Positions 15,327-24,535 of a stretch of 47,362 nt of DNA are shown here, one piece after another. Origin of the DNA: Chloroflexota bacterium (GTDB lineage: Bacteria > Chloroflexota > Anaerolineae > UBA4142); the NCBI GenBank assembly GCA_016865935.1, contig VGOB01000006.1, positions 1-47,362 of the forward strand, written 5' to 3'. The notes below the pieces were generated by a model, which was not told the origin of the DNA, ran no database searches, and was given only the letters and a program-made list of their open reading frames with translations. Position 1 is the first letter of the stretch. The number at the start of each line of letters is the position of its first letter. Both the position numbers and the translations under genes were made by a program.

Positions 15327-18300
15327 TCACCGCGTCGCCGCCGGGACATAGTACCGCGTCACGTATTCCTTCAGCATCCGCATCGTCGAAAAGCGCGGGG
15401 CGAGCGTCTTGATCGCGTTTTTCATTTGGCGAACCCAGCCGTGTGGCACCGCGTTTGCATCGCGCTCGTAGTAGAGCGGCACGATTTCGTTTTCGAGCGT
15501 CGCGTAAAACGATGCCGCGTCCGCCGCGTCTTGCGCGTCTTGATCATCCCACGCGCGGTCTTCGCCGATTGCCCAACCGTTCACGCCCTTGACGAAACCT
15601 TCGCGCCACCAACCATCGAGAACGCTAAAACTCGGCAAGCCGTTGAGCGCGGCTTTCTGTCCGCTCGTGCCGCTCGCTTCCAGCGGACGACGCGGATTGT
15701 TGAGCCACACGTCTACGCCCTGCGTCAGCGCGCGCGCCAGGTTGATGTCGTAATCTTCGACGAACGCGATCCGTCCGACAAACCCAGGTTGCCGCGCGAA
15801 CTGGACGAGCTGGCGGATGAATTCTTTGCCGGGGTTGTCGTCGGGATGTGCCTTGCCGGAAAAAAGAATCTGCGCGGGACGATGCGGCGCGTTGAGGATA
15901 CGCTTCAGGCGATCCAGATCGCGAAAGACAAGCGTCGCGCGTTTGTACGTGGCAAAGCGGCGCGCAAAACCGAGCGTCAGCGCGTCCGGATTCAGCGTGA
16001 CGCCGGAGTTGACGCGCACGAGATCGATCAGGCGGCGTTTCAGCGCGCAATGGATCGCCCACAATTTTTCGTCAGGAATTTTTTCGATCGACTCCCACAG
16101 CGCGGGATCGTCAATGCGCTCGCGCCAGCCGCGCGGAAAATATTCGTCGAAGAGCTCGTGATATTCGGGCGCGAGCCAGGTGCGCGTATGCACGCCGTTC
16201 GTGATATGACCGATTGGCACGTCGTTCTCCGCGCGTTGGGGCCACAGGAAATGCCACATTTTGCGCGAGACCGCGCCGTGCAATTCGCTCACGCCGTTCG
16301 ACGCGCCCGCGAATTTCAACGCGAGGACGGTCATACTGAATTCCGCCGCGCCCCAGGGCAGATATTGCCGCGCCAGATCGAAAAATTGTTCGCGCGTGAT
16401 CCCAAGTTGCTGCCACATCGTCGCGAAATATTTGCCGATCAGATCGAACGCAAAGGTGTCGTTGCCCGCCGGAACCGGCGTGTGCGTCGTAAAGATCGTC
16501 GTCGCGCGCACCGCGTCGCGCGCCTGCTCGAACGACATCCCGCGTTCGACGAATTCGCGCGCGCGCTCGAGCACCGAGAACGCGCAATGCCCTTCGTTCA
16601 AATGCCACACGCTGGGACGATAGCCGAGCGCGCGCAACGCGCGCACGCCGCCGACGCCGAGAATGTATTCCTGGATCAAGCGCATCTCGCGGTCGCCGCC
16701 GTACAACTGCGCGGCAAGCACGCGATCATTCGGCGCGTTCGCGTCAATGTCTGTGTCCATCAAAAAGATCGGAACGCGTCCGACTTGGATGCGCCATAAT
16801 TTGGCGTAGACGGAGCGCCCGGGCAATTCGACCTCGACGATGATTTCGTTGCCGTCCTTGTCTTTTGCCGGAACAGCCGGCGCAGTGGCAAAATTCAGTT
16901 TCTCGCGAATCGCTTCTTGCCATCCCTCCGGATTGATCCGCTGGGTAAAATATCCTTGCGGATACAAAAATCCGATGCCGACAAACGGCAGACCCAGGTC
17001 GCTCGCCTCTTTGGTGTGATCGCCGGACAAGACGCCCAGTCCGCCGGAATAAATCGGCAGGGATGAATGTAAGCCAAATTCAAACGACAAATACGCGATG
17101 GAGCGATCGGCGAGGTACGGATAGGTGACGTTGAACCAGGTGGATTTCAAACGCTGATACGCGTCGAATTCGGCGAGGGCAGTGTCGAATTTTTTCAGAT
17201 ACGCGAGGTCTTGGCTGGCGCGTTCCAGCTTTTCCGCGCCGAGCGCGCGCAGAAATTTCACCGCGTTGCGTTCGACGCGTTCCCACAATTCCGGATCGAG
17301 GTCTTGGAACGCGCGGCGTCCCGCGGGATTCCAGCCCCACCACAAGTTGTATGCCAACTCGCGCAAGCGCGCGAGGCGCGTGGGGAGCGCGGACAGTTTT
17401 TCGCCGGTCTCTTGAATGTCGAGCGCGCGTTCGCGCGCGGCTTGCGTCGCGTGCATTTTATTTTCGATCGCGTCGCGGTAGAGCGCGACATATTTTTGCG
17501 CGGCGGCGCGCCACGAAAAATCGCGCGCCATCGCGCGGAGTTGCAGCGCGCGCCACGCGTCCGGCACGTGATACACCTGGATCGCGCGCGTGATCGCGGC
17601 GAAGAACGCCCAGCGATCCGGCGCGCTGAAGACAAAGCCGGTGCCGCGCCGCTCGGCATCGCGCGCGCCAAAATCGTCCACCGAATCCGCCAGCCCGCCG
17701 GTCGCGCGGACAATCGGAATACAGCCGTAGCGTTGCGCGAGCATTTGATCCGCGCCGCTGGGCTCACTGCGCGACGGCATCAGCAAAATGTCTGCGCCCG
17801 CGTAAATTTGCCGCGCAAGCGCGGACTCGAAGGTCAATGACACACCCACGCGACCTGGGTACTGTTGCGCCAGACGCGTGAAAAATTCGTGATAATGCGG
17901 ATCGCCCATTCCCATCACGACGAGTTGCGCGGGGAACGTATCGAGGACGTGATCGATCGCGTCCGCGATCAAATCCATTCCCTTTTGCCGATTGAGTCGC
18001 CCGATGATCGCGAGGAGCGGCGCGTCGGCTTGCTCCGGCAATCCGAAATGTTTTTGCAGGGCGGCTTTGTTCGCGGCGCGCGCGTCGAGCGAAGCGCAAT
18101 CGAAATTTTGCGCGAGATGTGGATCGCGCGCCGGATCGAACGAATCCGTGTCAATGCCGTTCAAAATGCCGACGAGGCGATCTTTGCGTTCGCGCAGAAT
18201 CGGATCGAGTTTTTCGCCGAACTCGGGCGTCTGGATTTCGCGCGCGTAGGTTTCGCTGACGGCGTTGATCTTATCGGCGAACAGAATGCCGCGCGCCATA

Positions 18301-18920
18301 AAATCGAGAACCTGGTTCAGCTCGGGCGCGATGCTGGGGTGCGCGATGAAACCGTACGCGCCCAGCCCCGCAATTTCGAGCACGCGGTAACCAAAGACGC
18401 CTTGATATTGAATGTTGTGAATCGTAAAGACCGCCGCGGTGTTGGCGAAAAACGAATCGGGCGCGTAAATCGTGCGGAGCCAGTTGGAGACGAGCGCGGT
18501 ATGCCAATCGTGACAGTGAATCACGTCGGGCTGCCAGTTCAGCCGCTTTAGCATTTCGAGCGCGGCGCGCGCGAAAAAGATAAAGCGCTCCGCGTCGTCG
18601 GGATACATATAAATTCCTTCGCGATCGTACAGACGCTTGTTCTCGACGAAATACGCGGGAATTCCGACAGCGAGTTCGCCTTCGAGGATCGCCGCGTCTT
18701 CGGTGATGTGATCGAACGGCACGGGAAAGGGATCGAGCGCGCGCTGCAATTTGAATTGCGCCGGATCGATCCGCCCATAGCGCGGCATCGCGACGCGGAC
18801 ATCCTGCCCGAGCGCGTGCAGCGCTTTGGGCAGCGCGCCGACGACATCGGCAAGTCCGCCGGTTTTGGCGAACGGCGTGATCTCGGCGGAGAGCATTAGG
18901 ATTTTGAGTGGAGTAGTCAA
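15327..18920 (-). CDS. Glycogen synthase - alpha-glucan phosphorylase fusion
   Basis: One frame of 1197 residues joins two enzymes. Residues 1 to about 488 form a GT5 glycogen synthase: K-T-G-G-L-A-D-V-V-G-A-L-P near the start (ADP-glucose binding) and R-A-T-G-G-L-A-D-S-V late. Residues from about 505 form a GT35 phosphorylase of the DUF3417-containing type (L-A-Y-N-L-W-W-G-W-N), with the PLP lysine in G-T-S-G-Q-K-A-A-L-N-G near residue 1090. One half makes alpha-1,4-glucan, the other releases glucose 1-phosphate. TTG 18920 has AGGTGA upstream and keeps the first beta strand. No stop or frameshift lies at the junction. Confidence 0.93.
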   Translation of the reverse strand: MTTPLKILMLSAEITPFAKTGGLADVVGALPKALHALGQDVRVAMPRYGRIDPAQFKLQRALDPFPVPFDHITEDAAILEGELAVGIPAYFVENKRLYDREGIYMYPDDAERFIFFARAALEMLKRLNWQPDVIHCHDWHTALVSNWLRTIYAPDSFFANTAAVFTIHNIQYQGVFGYRVLEIAGLGAYGFIAHPSIAPELNQVLDFMARGILFADKINAVSETYAREIQTPEFGEKLDPILRERKDRLVGILNGIDTDSFDPARDPHLAQNFDCASLDARAANKAALQKHFGLPEQADAPLLAIIGRLNRQKGMDLIADAIDHVLDTFPAQLVVMGMGDPHYHEFFTRLAQQYPGRVGVSLTFESALARQIYAGADILLMPSRSEPSGADQMLAQRYGCIPIVRATGGLADSVDDFGARDAERRGTGFVFSAPDRWAFFAAITRAIQVYHVPDAWRALQLRAMARDFSWRAAAQKYVALYRDAIENKMHATQAARERALDIQETGEKLSALPTRLARLRELAYNLWWGWNPAGRRAFQDLDPELWERVERNAVKFLRALGAEKLERASQDLAYLKKFDTALAEFDAYQRLKSTWFNVTYPYLADRSIAYLSFEFGLHSSLPIYSGGLGVLSGDHTKEASDLGLPFVGIGFLYPQGYFTQRINPEGWQEAIREKLNFATAPAVPAKDKDGNEIIVEVELPGRSVYAKLWRIQVGRVPIFLMDTDIDANAPNDRVLAAQLYGGDREMRLIQEYILGVGGVRALRALGYRPSVWHLNEGHCAFSVLERAREFVERGMSFEQARDAVRATTIFTTHTPVPAGNDTFAFDLIGKYFATMWQQLGITREQFFDLARQYLPWGAAEFSMTVLALKFAGASNGVSELHGAVSRKMWHFLWPQRAENDVPIGHITNGVHTRTWLAPEYHELFDEYFPRGWRERIDDPALWESIEKIPDEKLWAIHCALKRRLIDLVRVNSGVTLNPDALTLGFARRFATYKRATLVFRDLDRLKRILNAPHRPAQILFSGKAHPDDNPGKEFIRQLVQFARQPGFVGRIAFVEDYDINLARALTQGVDVWLNNPRRPLEASGTSGQKAALNGLPSFSVLDGWWREGFVKGVNGWAIGEDRAWDDQDAQDAADAASFYATLENEIVPLYYERDANAVPHGWVRQMKNAIKTLAPRFSTMRMLKEYVTRYYVPAATR

Positions 18921-18992
18921 TTAGTCACCTGGTCTCTCAATGTTCGCACAAATTGATTGGTCAAATTCCGAATTATCTACTATGCTTGGGGT

Positions 18993-19444
18993 ATGGCAGA
19001 GACACAGATTCTTTCCATCCAACACGAACGTGTGGACGATGTACCCTTGATCATCGGCGTCGCCCATCGCTTGGAGCTGATTGGGATTGAGTCCCTTGTC
19101 CCTGCGGAAGGATGACCAGATCAAAGGACTGACCCGCTTGTTGACGCTGGCGTTGCGGTTGTTGACCTTGATTGCAAGTCCTGCACGGCAGGACTTGCAT
19201 CCTGCAGGTCAGCGCTTGACGGGCTTGTATGCGGGCCAAGCCACGCGCGAGACCGATCGTCCGACGGGGAAACGGATTTTGCAGGCCTTTGCGCGCGCAC
19301 AGATCACGTTCACCCCTGCCGTCGTAGAGGCGCAAGCAGACGGTGTGGCACATCACCGCACTGTCAGACCTGCATGAGCAAGTGCTGCGCTACTTGCGTT
19401 TACCCGTGACGCTCTATGCCGCCTTGGTCAATAATTCCTCATAG
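18993..19444 (+). pseudogene. Decayed IS1634-like (DUF4277) transposase
   Basis: Transposase-like pieces lie in three frames. The N-terminus is M-A-E-T-Q-I-L...H-E-R-V-D-D-V-P-L (18993-19112, stop TGA at 19113). The middle is D-D-Q-I-K-G-L-T-R-L-L-T-L (from about 19102). The C-terminus is V-W-H-I-T-A-L-S-D-L-H-E-Q-V (19343-19444). The gap from N-terminal to C-terminal sequence with only 150 codons in all means the catalytic core has been deleted and at least two frameshifts occurred. It lies between glgA-glgP and the surface glycan genes. Confidence 0.8.
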
Positions 19445-19468
19445 CCCTTTCAGTTTTATGCGAAACTT

Positions 19469-19526
19469 GAGATTTCAGATTTCAGATTTTTCAATCTGCA
19501 ATCTGCGATCTGCAATCTGCGATTAT
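19469..19526. repeat. Facing heptamer arrays (TTTCAGA / AATCTGC)
   Basis: CAGATTTCAGATT-type units are followed by AATCTGCAATCTG-type units that pair with one mismatch. The array adjoins the stop of the minus-strand methyltransferase (19523) and may terminate it. Confidence 0.7.
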
Positions 19527-20443
19527 ATTTTCCGCGCGTACAACGTGAACAGATCGCCAAAGTTGACGGGGATGGCAACGCGCGACCACGCGAGCGCGGC
19601 GACGATTCTGTCGAGCAGGCGATACAACGACCGGCTATACGGTTCGAGCCGCGTGACAAAATAGCCCAATCGTAAATAACGACCTTGCGCGTTAAAACGA
19701 ATCACTTGAAATCCGTTTTGCGCCAGCATCTTGCTCAGCGTGCGCGGCGAAAAATAGTACAGGTGCATCTCCATCAACCAGGGCCAGCGCGGTCCCATCA
19801 CGCGCGCGAACGGACTCTCGATGTCAATCGTATGAATCGCAAAAATACCGCCGGGCTTGAGAATGCGCTGAACGTTCCGAATCTCGGCGGCGGGATCGGT
19901 GAGATGCTCGATCACGTCCCACATCGTCACCACGTCGAAATAATTCTCCGGCAGCGCGGCGTGATCGAGCGTGCCGGTGATCACGCGCAGACCGCGCGCG
20001 CGCGCCTGCTCGGACGCCCAGACCGACGGCTCGAGCCCCCATCCCTCCCAGCCGCGCGCCTGCGCCAGTTCGATCATCACGCCGATATGACACCCCACGT
20101 CGAGCAGGCGGCGCGTCGGCGAATTTCCGGCGATCAATTTTTCGAACGGCGCGAGATTGCGTTCGAACGTCAGCACGCGTCCTTGCCGTTCTTCGACGTA
20201 CGTCGGGTCTTCGACCACGCTGTAGTTTTCGTTGACGAGCGACGAATCCCAGCGCGGATTAGCGTAGACCAAGCCGCACGCGTTACAGCGCACAATCGGC
20301 GGATGCACGCCATACGCAGAACTGGTGCAGCGAAAATCGGCGGCATCGAGCGACGTATCGGTCAAGGTGCTGGGGTAGAGCAGGTGCGCGTTGCGCGCGC
20401 CGCACAAATTACAAGGAATGTCTTCGTTAAGAACGGCGTCCAT
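19523..20443 (-). CDS. SAM-dependent methyltransferase with N-terminal zinc-binding cysteines
   Basis: The 306-residue protein has an N-terminal C-N-L-C-G and R-C-N-A-C-G-L-V-Y-A-N-P-R (zinc-finger-like), then a class I methyltransferase: L-L-D-V-G-C-H-I-G-V-M, D-V-V-T-M-W-D-V-I-E-H-L, L-K-P-G-G-I-F. This layout is typical of sugar or surface-polymer methyltransferases; the substrate is unknown. Its ATG overlaps the GT2 stop by one base (TGATG), so the two are coupled. Confidence 0.85.
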   Translation of the reverse strand: MDAVLNEDIPCNLCGARNAHLLYPSTLTDTSLDAADFRCTSSAYGVHPPIVRCNACGLVYANPRWDSSLVNENYSVVEDPTYVEERQGRVLTFERNLAPFEKLIAGNSPTRRLLDVGCHIGVMIELAQARGWEGWGLEPSVWASEQARARGLRVITGTLDHAALPENYFDVVTMWDVIEHLTDPAAEIRNVQRILKPGGIFAIHTIDIESPFARVMGPRWPWLMEMHLYYFSPRTLSKMLAQNGFQVIRFNAQGRYLRLGYFVTRLEPYSRSLYRLLDRIVAALAWSRVAIPVNFGDLFTLYARKI

Positions 20444-21180
20444 CACTTGGCACGTCCCAGCCACGCGTCTTTGGTCATTCGCATTCGCCGATACGTCAAC
20501 CGCATCACGGTGTAGGTGGCTTTGAAAATTTCGGCGCGCGATATTTTCGACGTGCCCATCCGGCGATCTTCGTACACGATCGGCGTTTCGCCGACGCGCC
20601 AACCGCGCGCCTGGCACAGGAAGAGCATTTCGATCAAAAACGAATAGCCGTTGGAGAAAATGCGATCGAGATCGATCGAGGCAAGCACCGCGCGGCGGTA
20701 CGCGCGAAAACCGGCGGTGCAATCGTGCGCCTTGAGATTCAACATCGTCCGCGCGAACAGATTCGCGCCCCAACTGACAAAGCGCAATTTGCGATCGCGT
20801 CCTTCCATTCCGCCGCCGCGCACATAGCGCGAGCCGATCACCACGTCGAATTTTTCCAACCCGGCGATCAAGTCCGGCAAATAGCGCGGGTTGTGCGAAA
20901 AATCGGCGTCCATCGTCAGAATCGGATCGACGTGCAATTCGAACGCGCGGCGGATGCCCGCGATGTGCGCGGTGCCCAAGCCCAGTTTGCCGGGGCGATG
21001 CACGGCGTAAATGTTCGGATCGCGCGCCGCGAGCGCGTCCACGAGCTCGCCGGTGCCGTCGGGCGAATGATCGTCCACGACGATCACGCGCGCGTCGAGC
21101 GGCAGCGCGCGGATTTCGCCGGCGAGCCGTTCGATATTTTCGCTTTCGTTGTAGGTTGGAATGATGATGGCGGGTGGCAT
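20443..21180 (-). CDS. Polyprenol-phosphate mannosyltransferase-like GT2
   Basis: The 245-residue protein matches dolichol/polyprenol-phosphate mannose synthases without C-terminal membrane segments: I-I-I-P-T-Y-N-E-S-E-N-I at the N-terminus, V-V-D-D-H-S-P-D-G-T, M-D-A-D-F-S-H-N-P for the metal-binding DxD, and G-S-R-Y-V-R-G-G. It would transfer mannose (or another hexose) from its nucleotide form to a lipid carrier at the inner membrane face. ATG 21180 has GGAG five bases upstream. Confidence 0.88.
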   Translation of the reverse strand: MPPAIIIPTYNESENIERLAGEIRALPLDARVIVVDDHSPDGTGELVDALAARDPNIYAVHRPGKLGLGTAHIAGIRRAFELHVDPILTMDADFSHNPRYLPDLIAGLEKFDVVIGSRYVRGGGMEGRDRKLRFVSWGANLFARTMLNLKAHDCTAGFRAYRRAVLASIDLDRIFSNGYSFLIEMLFLCQARGWRVGETPIVYEDRRMGTSKISRAEIFKATYTVMRLTYRRMRMTKDAWLGRAK

Positions 21181-21276
21181 AGTTTCTCCGCGAGAAATTC
21201 GTTTCCCATTCTATTCTTTTTCACGCGGAATGCAAACGAGCGAGTAGTTTGACAATGTCACATTTCTTTTCTGCCA

Positions 21277-21345
21277 CCGAAACACACAGAATCACACGGA
21301 AGGTTTTCTTTTCTGTGTGTTTCCGTGTGGTTCTGTGGCTAATCT
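21277..21345. repeat. CACAGAATCACACGGAA-type inverted repeats
   Basis: CCACCGAAACACACAGAA-like sequence is mirrored by TTCCGTGTGGTTCTGTGG. It lies in the 200-base gap between the GT4 and GT2 genes, a region without open frames I can support. TGACAATGTCA just upstream (around 21250) is also palindromic. Confidence 0.6.
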
Positions 21346-21357
21346 GACATTGCCAAA

Positions 21358-21386
21358 GTAGGGATGCAATCGAATTGCGTCTCTAC
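21358..21386. repeat. GTAGGG...CTAC imperfect palindrome at the end of the GT4 gene
   Basis: GTAGGGATGCAAT (21358-21370) pairs with ATTGCGTCTCTAC (21374-21386) with two G-T pairs. It overlaps the TAG stop of the GT4 gene. Same family as the ksgA palindrome by its GTAGGG/CTAC ends. Confidence 0.65.
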
Positions 21387-22480
21387 GCATCCAGCACCCG
21401 TTCATATACTTGCATCACGCGCGTCGCCATTTTTTCTGACGTGAATTCGTGACGCACGCGCGCGCGTCCTGCCGCGCCCATCCGCGCGCGCAATTCCGCA
21501 TCGTCGCCCAAGCGCGCGAGCGCGGCGGCAAGCGCGTGCGGATCGCGCGCGGGCACGACGAACCCAGTTTCGCCGTCCACGTTCACAAAACTCGTGCCGG
21601 TGCCCAGTTCCGTGCAGACGACCGGCTTGCCTGCCGCCATCGCTTCCAGTTGCACCGCGCCGAACGCTTCGCTCCGTTCCGACGCGGGCAAAACGAAAAT
21701 GTCGCACGCGGCGTAGTACGCCGGGAGTTCATCGTCGCGCACTTGTCCGACGAATCGAACGCGTTCCGCGATGCCAAGTTGCCGCGCGTATTCGCGCCAC
21801 GCGCGTTCCATCGGGCCACTGCCGACGACGACCAAGCGCGCGTGCGGCAATGCGCGCAGCGCGGCGAGCAAATAGTCAAGCCCTTTATAATAGCGCAAGT
21901 GTCCGACGAAAAGAAGCGAGGGGCGAGAGGCGAGGGGCGAGGATGAGATGAGTGCGTTTTCAAATGGCGCGGGGTCAATGCCAAGCGGAACGACGACACA
22001 TTTTTCTTTCCAGCGCGATAATACCGGCGACGACGCGATGTAATTCGGACTGGTCGCGATGATGCGATCCGCGCGCGCGAGCACGCGCGCCATCAGTGGA
22101 CGATAAAGCGCGCGCGTGATTTTTTGGCGGACGATGTCGCTGTGGTACGTCAGAATCGTGCGCCGCGCGCGTCCGCAAAAATGATGCGCGACTTCGCCGA
22201 ACGGGTACGGAAAATGCAAATGCGCGATCTCCGGCGTTTCGGCGCGCGCGCGCGCGAAGAGCGCGGGGCTAATCGGCGCAGAGAGAATCGTCGCGAGGCG
22301 CGCGGCGAAGATCACACGCACGCCGTTGATCGTCTCGACGCGCGTGTGGTGATCACGGCTCGTGACCAGGACGCTGACGTGATGCCCGCGCGCGGCTTGC
22401 GCTTCAGCCAGCAGCTTGACGTGATTCTCGATGCCGCCGACGACGGGAAAATAATCTTTGTAGAGGTGGAGAATTTTCAT
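21383..22480 (-). CDS. Glycosyltransferase family 4
   Basis: The 365-residue GT-B protein has an N-terminal G-G-I-E-N-H-V (acceptor side) and a C-terminal nucleotide-sugar half starting L-L-F-V-G-H-L-R-Y-Y-K-G-L, with the late E-A-F-G-A-V-Q-L-E-A-M-A-A-G-K-P-V-V signature containing the ExFGxxxxE pattern. A G-rich repeat (21911-21955) encodes I-S-S-S-P-L-A-S-R-P-S just before the second half. The sugar is unknown. It sits 18 bases after the Gfo/Idh/MocA gene, consistent with a surface polysaccharide operon. Confidence 0.88.
   Translation of the reverse strand: MKILHLYKDYFPVVGGIENHVKLLAEAQAARGHHVSVLVTSRDHHTRVETINGVRVIFAARLATILSAPISPALFARARAETPEIAHLHFPYPFGEVAHHFCGRARRTILTYHSDIVRQKITRALYRPLMARVLARADRIIATSPNYIASSPVLSRWKEKCVVVPLGIDPAPFENALISSSPLASRPSLLFVGHLRYYKGLDYLLAALRALPHARLVVVGSGPMERAWREYARQLGIAERVRFVGQVRDDELPAYYAACDIFVLPASERSEAFGAVQLEAMAAGKPVVCTELGTGTSFVNVDGETGFVVPARDPHALAAALARLGDDAELRARMGAAGRARVRHEFTSEKMATRVMQVYERVLDA
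21911..21955. repeat. GAGGGGC repeat translated inside the GT4 gene
   Basis: GCGAGGG/GCGAGAG-type units and GATGAGATGAG follow each other and are read in frame at the hinge between the two GT-B halves. Confidence 0.65.
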
Positions 22481-22498
22481 ACCGACCGACGACCGTCA

Positions 22499-23545
22499 TC
22501 ACAATCCATTCCAAATCTCGTCGGTCATCTGAATCGGTTTGCCGGTGCGCGCCGATTCGTAAATCGCGAGGACGAGCGCGACCGATTTGCGCGCTTGGAT
22601 GCCGTTCGTGCGCGGCGCGCGATTTTCGCGGAGCGCCGCGAGCATATCCGCGATCACGAACTTGTGACTGGTGCCATACACGGACACCGGATCGAGTTGC
22701 TCGCGCCGCAGCAGTTCGATTTCGTGTTCCACTTCGCCGGCGATCTTCCAGATCACTTTGCGATTGAGCGCGGTGCCGCCCACTTTGACCGAGCCGCGTT
22801 CGCCGAAAATTGCAACCGATCCTTCCGGGTTTTCGGGGTACGTTACCGTCGATCCTTCAATCGTTCCCAACGCGCCGGATGTGAAACGCAACGCGACGAC
22901 GCCAATATCTTCGGCTTCCATTTTGTGCGCGAGCGTCGCGGTGTATGCAAAAACATTTTCGACATCGCCCATCAACCATTGCAGCGCGTCAATGTGATGA
23001 ATGGATTGATTCATCAGCGCGCCACCGTCCATCGCCCACGTGCCATGCCAACCGTCGTCGTAATATTCTTGCGGACGATACCACCGCACCGTCGCGTTGC
23101 CCAGCAACAAGCGCCCCAATTTCCCTTCGTCCACGACGCGGCGCAAATCTTGCATCGGCGGGTTGTAACGATTTTGCAAAATGACGCACAGTTTAACCCG
23201 GCACGATTCAGCCGTCGCGATCATTCGATCCGCGTCGCGCAAATTCATCGCCATCGGTTTTTCGACGATGACGTGCTTGCCGGCTTGCATCGCGTCAATC
23301 GCCATTTGCGCGTGCATTCCGCTCGGTGTGCAAATGCTCACCGTGTCTACATCGCGCCGTTCCAACACGCGCCGATAATCGGCGTACGCGTCCGCGCGAT
23401 ATTCTTTCGCAAAGCGTTGCGCGCGCGTTTCGATCACGTCCGCCACCGCGACGAGCCGCGCGTCCGGTAATTCGGCGAACGATTGCGCGTGGCGCGGCGC
23501 AACGCGCCCACAGCCGATCAAACCACAGTTGATAATATCGCTCAT
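22499..23545 (-). CDS. Gfo/Idh/MocA family oxidoreductase
   Basis: The 348-residue protein has an N-terminal Rossmann motif C-G-L-I-G-C-G-R-V-A and the family signature V-E-K-P-M-A-M, with the catalytic-type M-N-Q-S-I-H-H-I-D. It oxidises or epimerises a sugar with NAD(P); resemblance to WlbA-like UDP-sugar 3-dehydrogenases and the GT neighbours suggests nucleotide-sugar modification, but substrate is inferred. ATG 23545 is preceded by GAGGAG. Confidence 0.88.
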   Translation of the reverse strand: MSDIINCGLIGCGRVAPRHAQSFAELPDARLVAVADVIETRAQRFAKEYRADAYADYRRVLERRDVDTVSICTPSGMHAQMAIDAMQAGKHVIVEKPMAMNLRDADRMIATAESCRVKLCVILQNRYNPPMQDLRRVVDEGKLGRLLLGNATVRWYRPQEYYDDGWHGTWAMDGGALMNQSIHHIDALQWLMGDVENVFAYTATLAHKMEAEDIGVVALRFTSGALGTIEGSTVTYPENPEGSVAIFGERGSVKVGGTALNRKVIWKIAGEVEHEIELLRREQLDPVSVYGTSHKFVIADMLAALRENRAPRTNGIQARKSVALVLAIYESARTGKPIQMTDEIWNGL

Positions 23546-23616
23546 TGCTTCTCCTCGATTCTCGACTTCATTCTACCGCGATTGAGAATTTTCGCCAAAC
23601 GGAGTTGTGGGGGGCA

Positions 23617-23645
23617 TTGTCACCGGATTGCAAACGCGGTATAAT
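23617..23645 (+). promoter_or_regulatory. Promoter of the HEAT-repeat gene
   Basis: TTGTCA (23617-23622) and perfect TATAAT (23640-23645) are 17 bases apart, about 35 bases upstream of the ATG. Confidence 0.8.
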
Positions 23646-23679
23646 TCGCGCGCGCAACTTTCCCGGAAGGAGAAGTGAA

Positions 23680-24462
23680 ATGTCCGAAAATTCGCATCGC
23701 ACGATCAAACTGCTTTTGTCGAGTACCGCGCCCGACGAGTTGCGGCAGGGGCTCGATCTGGCGAAAAAAGAAATCGCGCGCGTCGGGACCGCCGAAGCGC
23801 GTCCGTTGTTCGAAATGGTTTCCGCGATCTTTTACATTGACCCGTACGATCATCCCGAACTCGCGCCGATTCTGGACGAAGCCGTGAGTCTGATCGTCGG
23901 CTTTGGCGAGTGGGTCATTCCGATGTTGATCGAAAAGTTGGACGCGGGCGATCTCAAAGCGCAGTGGGCAGTTGCGAACGCGCTGGGACGCATCGGCGCG
24001 GACGCGATCAAGCCGCTGATGCTCGAATACGCGTCCACGACCGATCTGACGCGGCGCGCGTTCATCTTGTACACACTCGGCAAAGTGAAATCGCCGAAAA
24101 TCTTGCAAGCCGCGTCGCTCGCGCTCGACGCCGCGCAATCGCCCGACCGCGAACTGCGCGACACCGCGACGCGCGCGCTCGGCAAGTTCGTCGAGTCCAT
24201 TCCGCCCGAAGACCTGTCGAACGAACTGCGCGCGCAATTCCGCGAACGCTTGCATAACAATCTCTCCGATCCGAGCGCGAGCGTGCGCGCCAAAGCGATT
24301 CGCAGTTTTGGCAAACTGGCAAAGTACGGACACCTGACCGCGCCCGAACGCGCGCAACTCCAAGTCGTGTGCCAGCGCGCGCTCGGCACCGACGAGCAAA
24401 CCGAATGGGATCGCGCGTTCATCGTGCGGAAGGAAGCAGAAGAGGCGCTGCGGTACGTGTGA
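23680..24462 (+). CDS. HEAT-repeat protein
   Basis: The 260-residue soluble protein is made of helical pairs of the HEAT type, seen as A-Q-W-A-V-A-N-A-L-G-R-I-G, L-R-D-T-A-T-R-A-L-G-K-F-V and V-R-A-K-A-I-R-S-F-G-K-L-A spaced 40-60 residues apart. Such proteins are scaffolds or lyase-like partners; no specific role is evident. ATG 23680 has GGAAGGAG upstream and a strong promoter, and a terminator follows, so it is transcribed alone. Confidence 0.85.
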   Translation: MSENSHRTIKLLLSSTAPDELRQGLDLAKKEIARVGTAEARPLFEMVSAIFYIDPYDHPELAPILDEAVSLIVGFGEWVIPMLIEKLDAGDLKAQWAVANALGRIGADAIKPLMLEYASTTDLTRRAFILYTLGKVKSPKILQAASLALDAAQSPDRELRDTATRALGKFVESIPPEDLSNELRAQFRERLHNNLSDPSASVRAKAIRSFGKLAKYGHLTAPERAQLQVVCQRALGTDEQTEWDRAFIVRKEAEEALRYV

Positions 24463-24468
24463 AGACAA

Positions 24469-24498
24469 AAAAACACTCCGATCCCTCGGAGTGTTTTT
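24469..24498. terminator. Bidirectional terminator between the HEAT gene and secA
   Basis: AAAAACACTCCGA (24469-24481) pairs perfectly with TCGGAGTGTTTTT (24486-24498), giving T runs on both strands. It separates convergent genes. Confidence 0.92.
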
Positions 24499-24535
24499 CA
24501 TTCCCCACCAACTATCCAACTAACAAACCATCCCA

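Noticed and set aside
15312-16799. Long plus-strand open frame opposite the glycogen gene
   Set aside because: It lies entirely antisense to a well-supported enzyme, has arginine/histidine-rich sequence typical of antisense reading of GC-rich genes, and no motif.
18921-19124. Minus-strand 67-codon open frame
   Set aside because: It lies antisense to the transposase remnant and shows no family features.
22124-23470. 448-codon plus-strand open frame opposite GT4 and oxidoreductase genes
   Set aside because: Antisense shadow of two conserved genes, no recognisable domain and very high arginine content.
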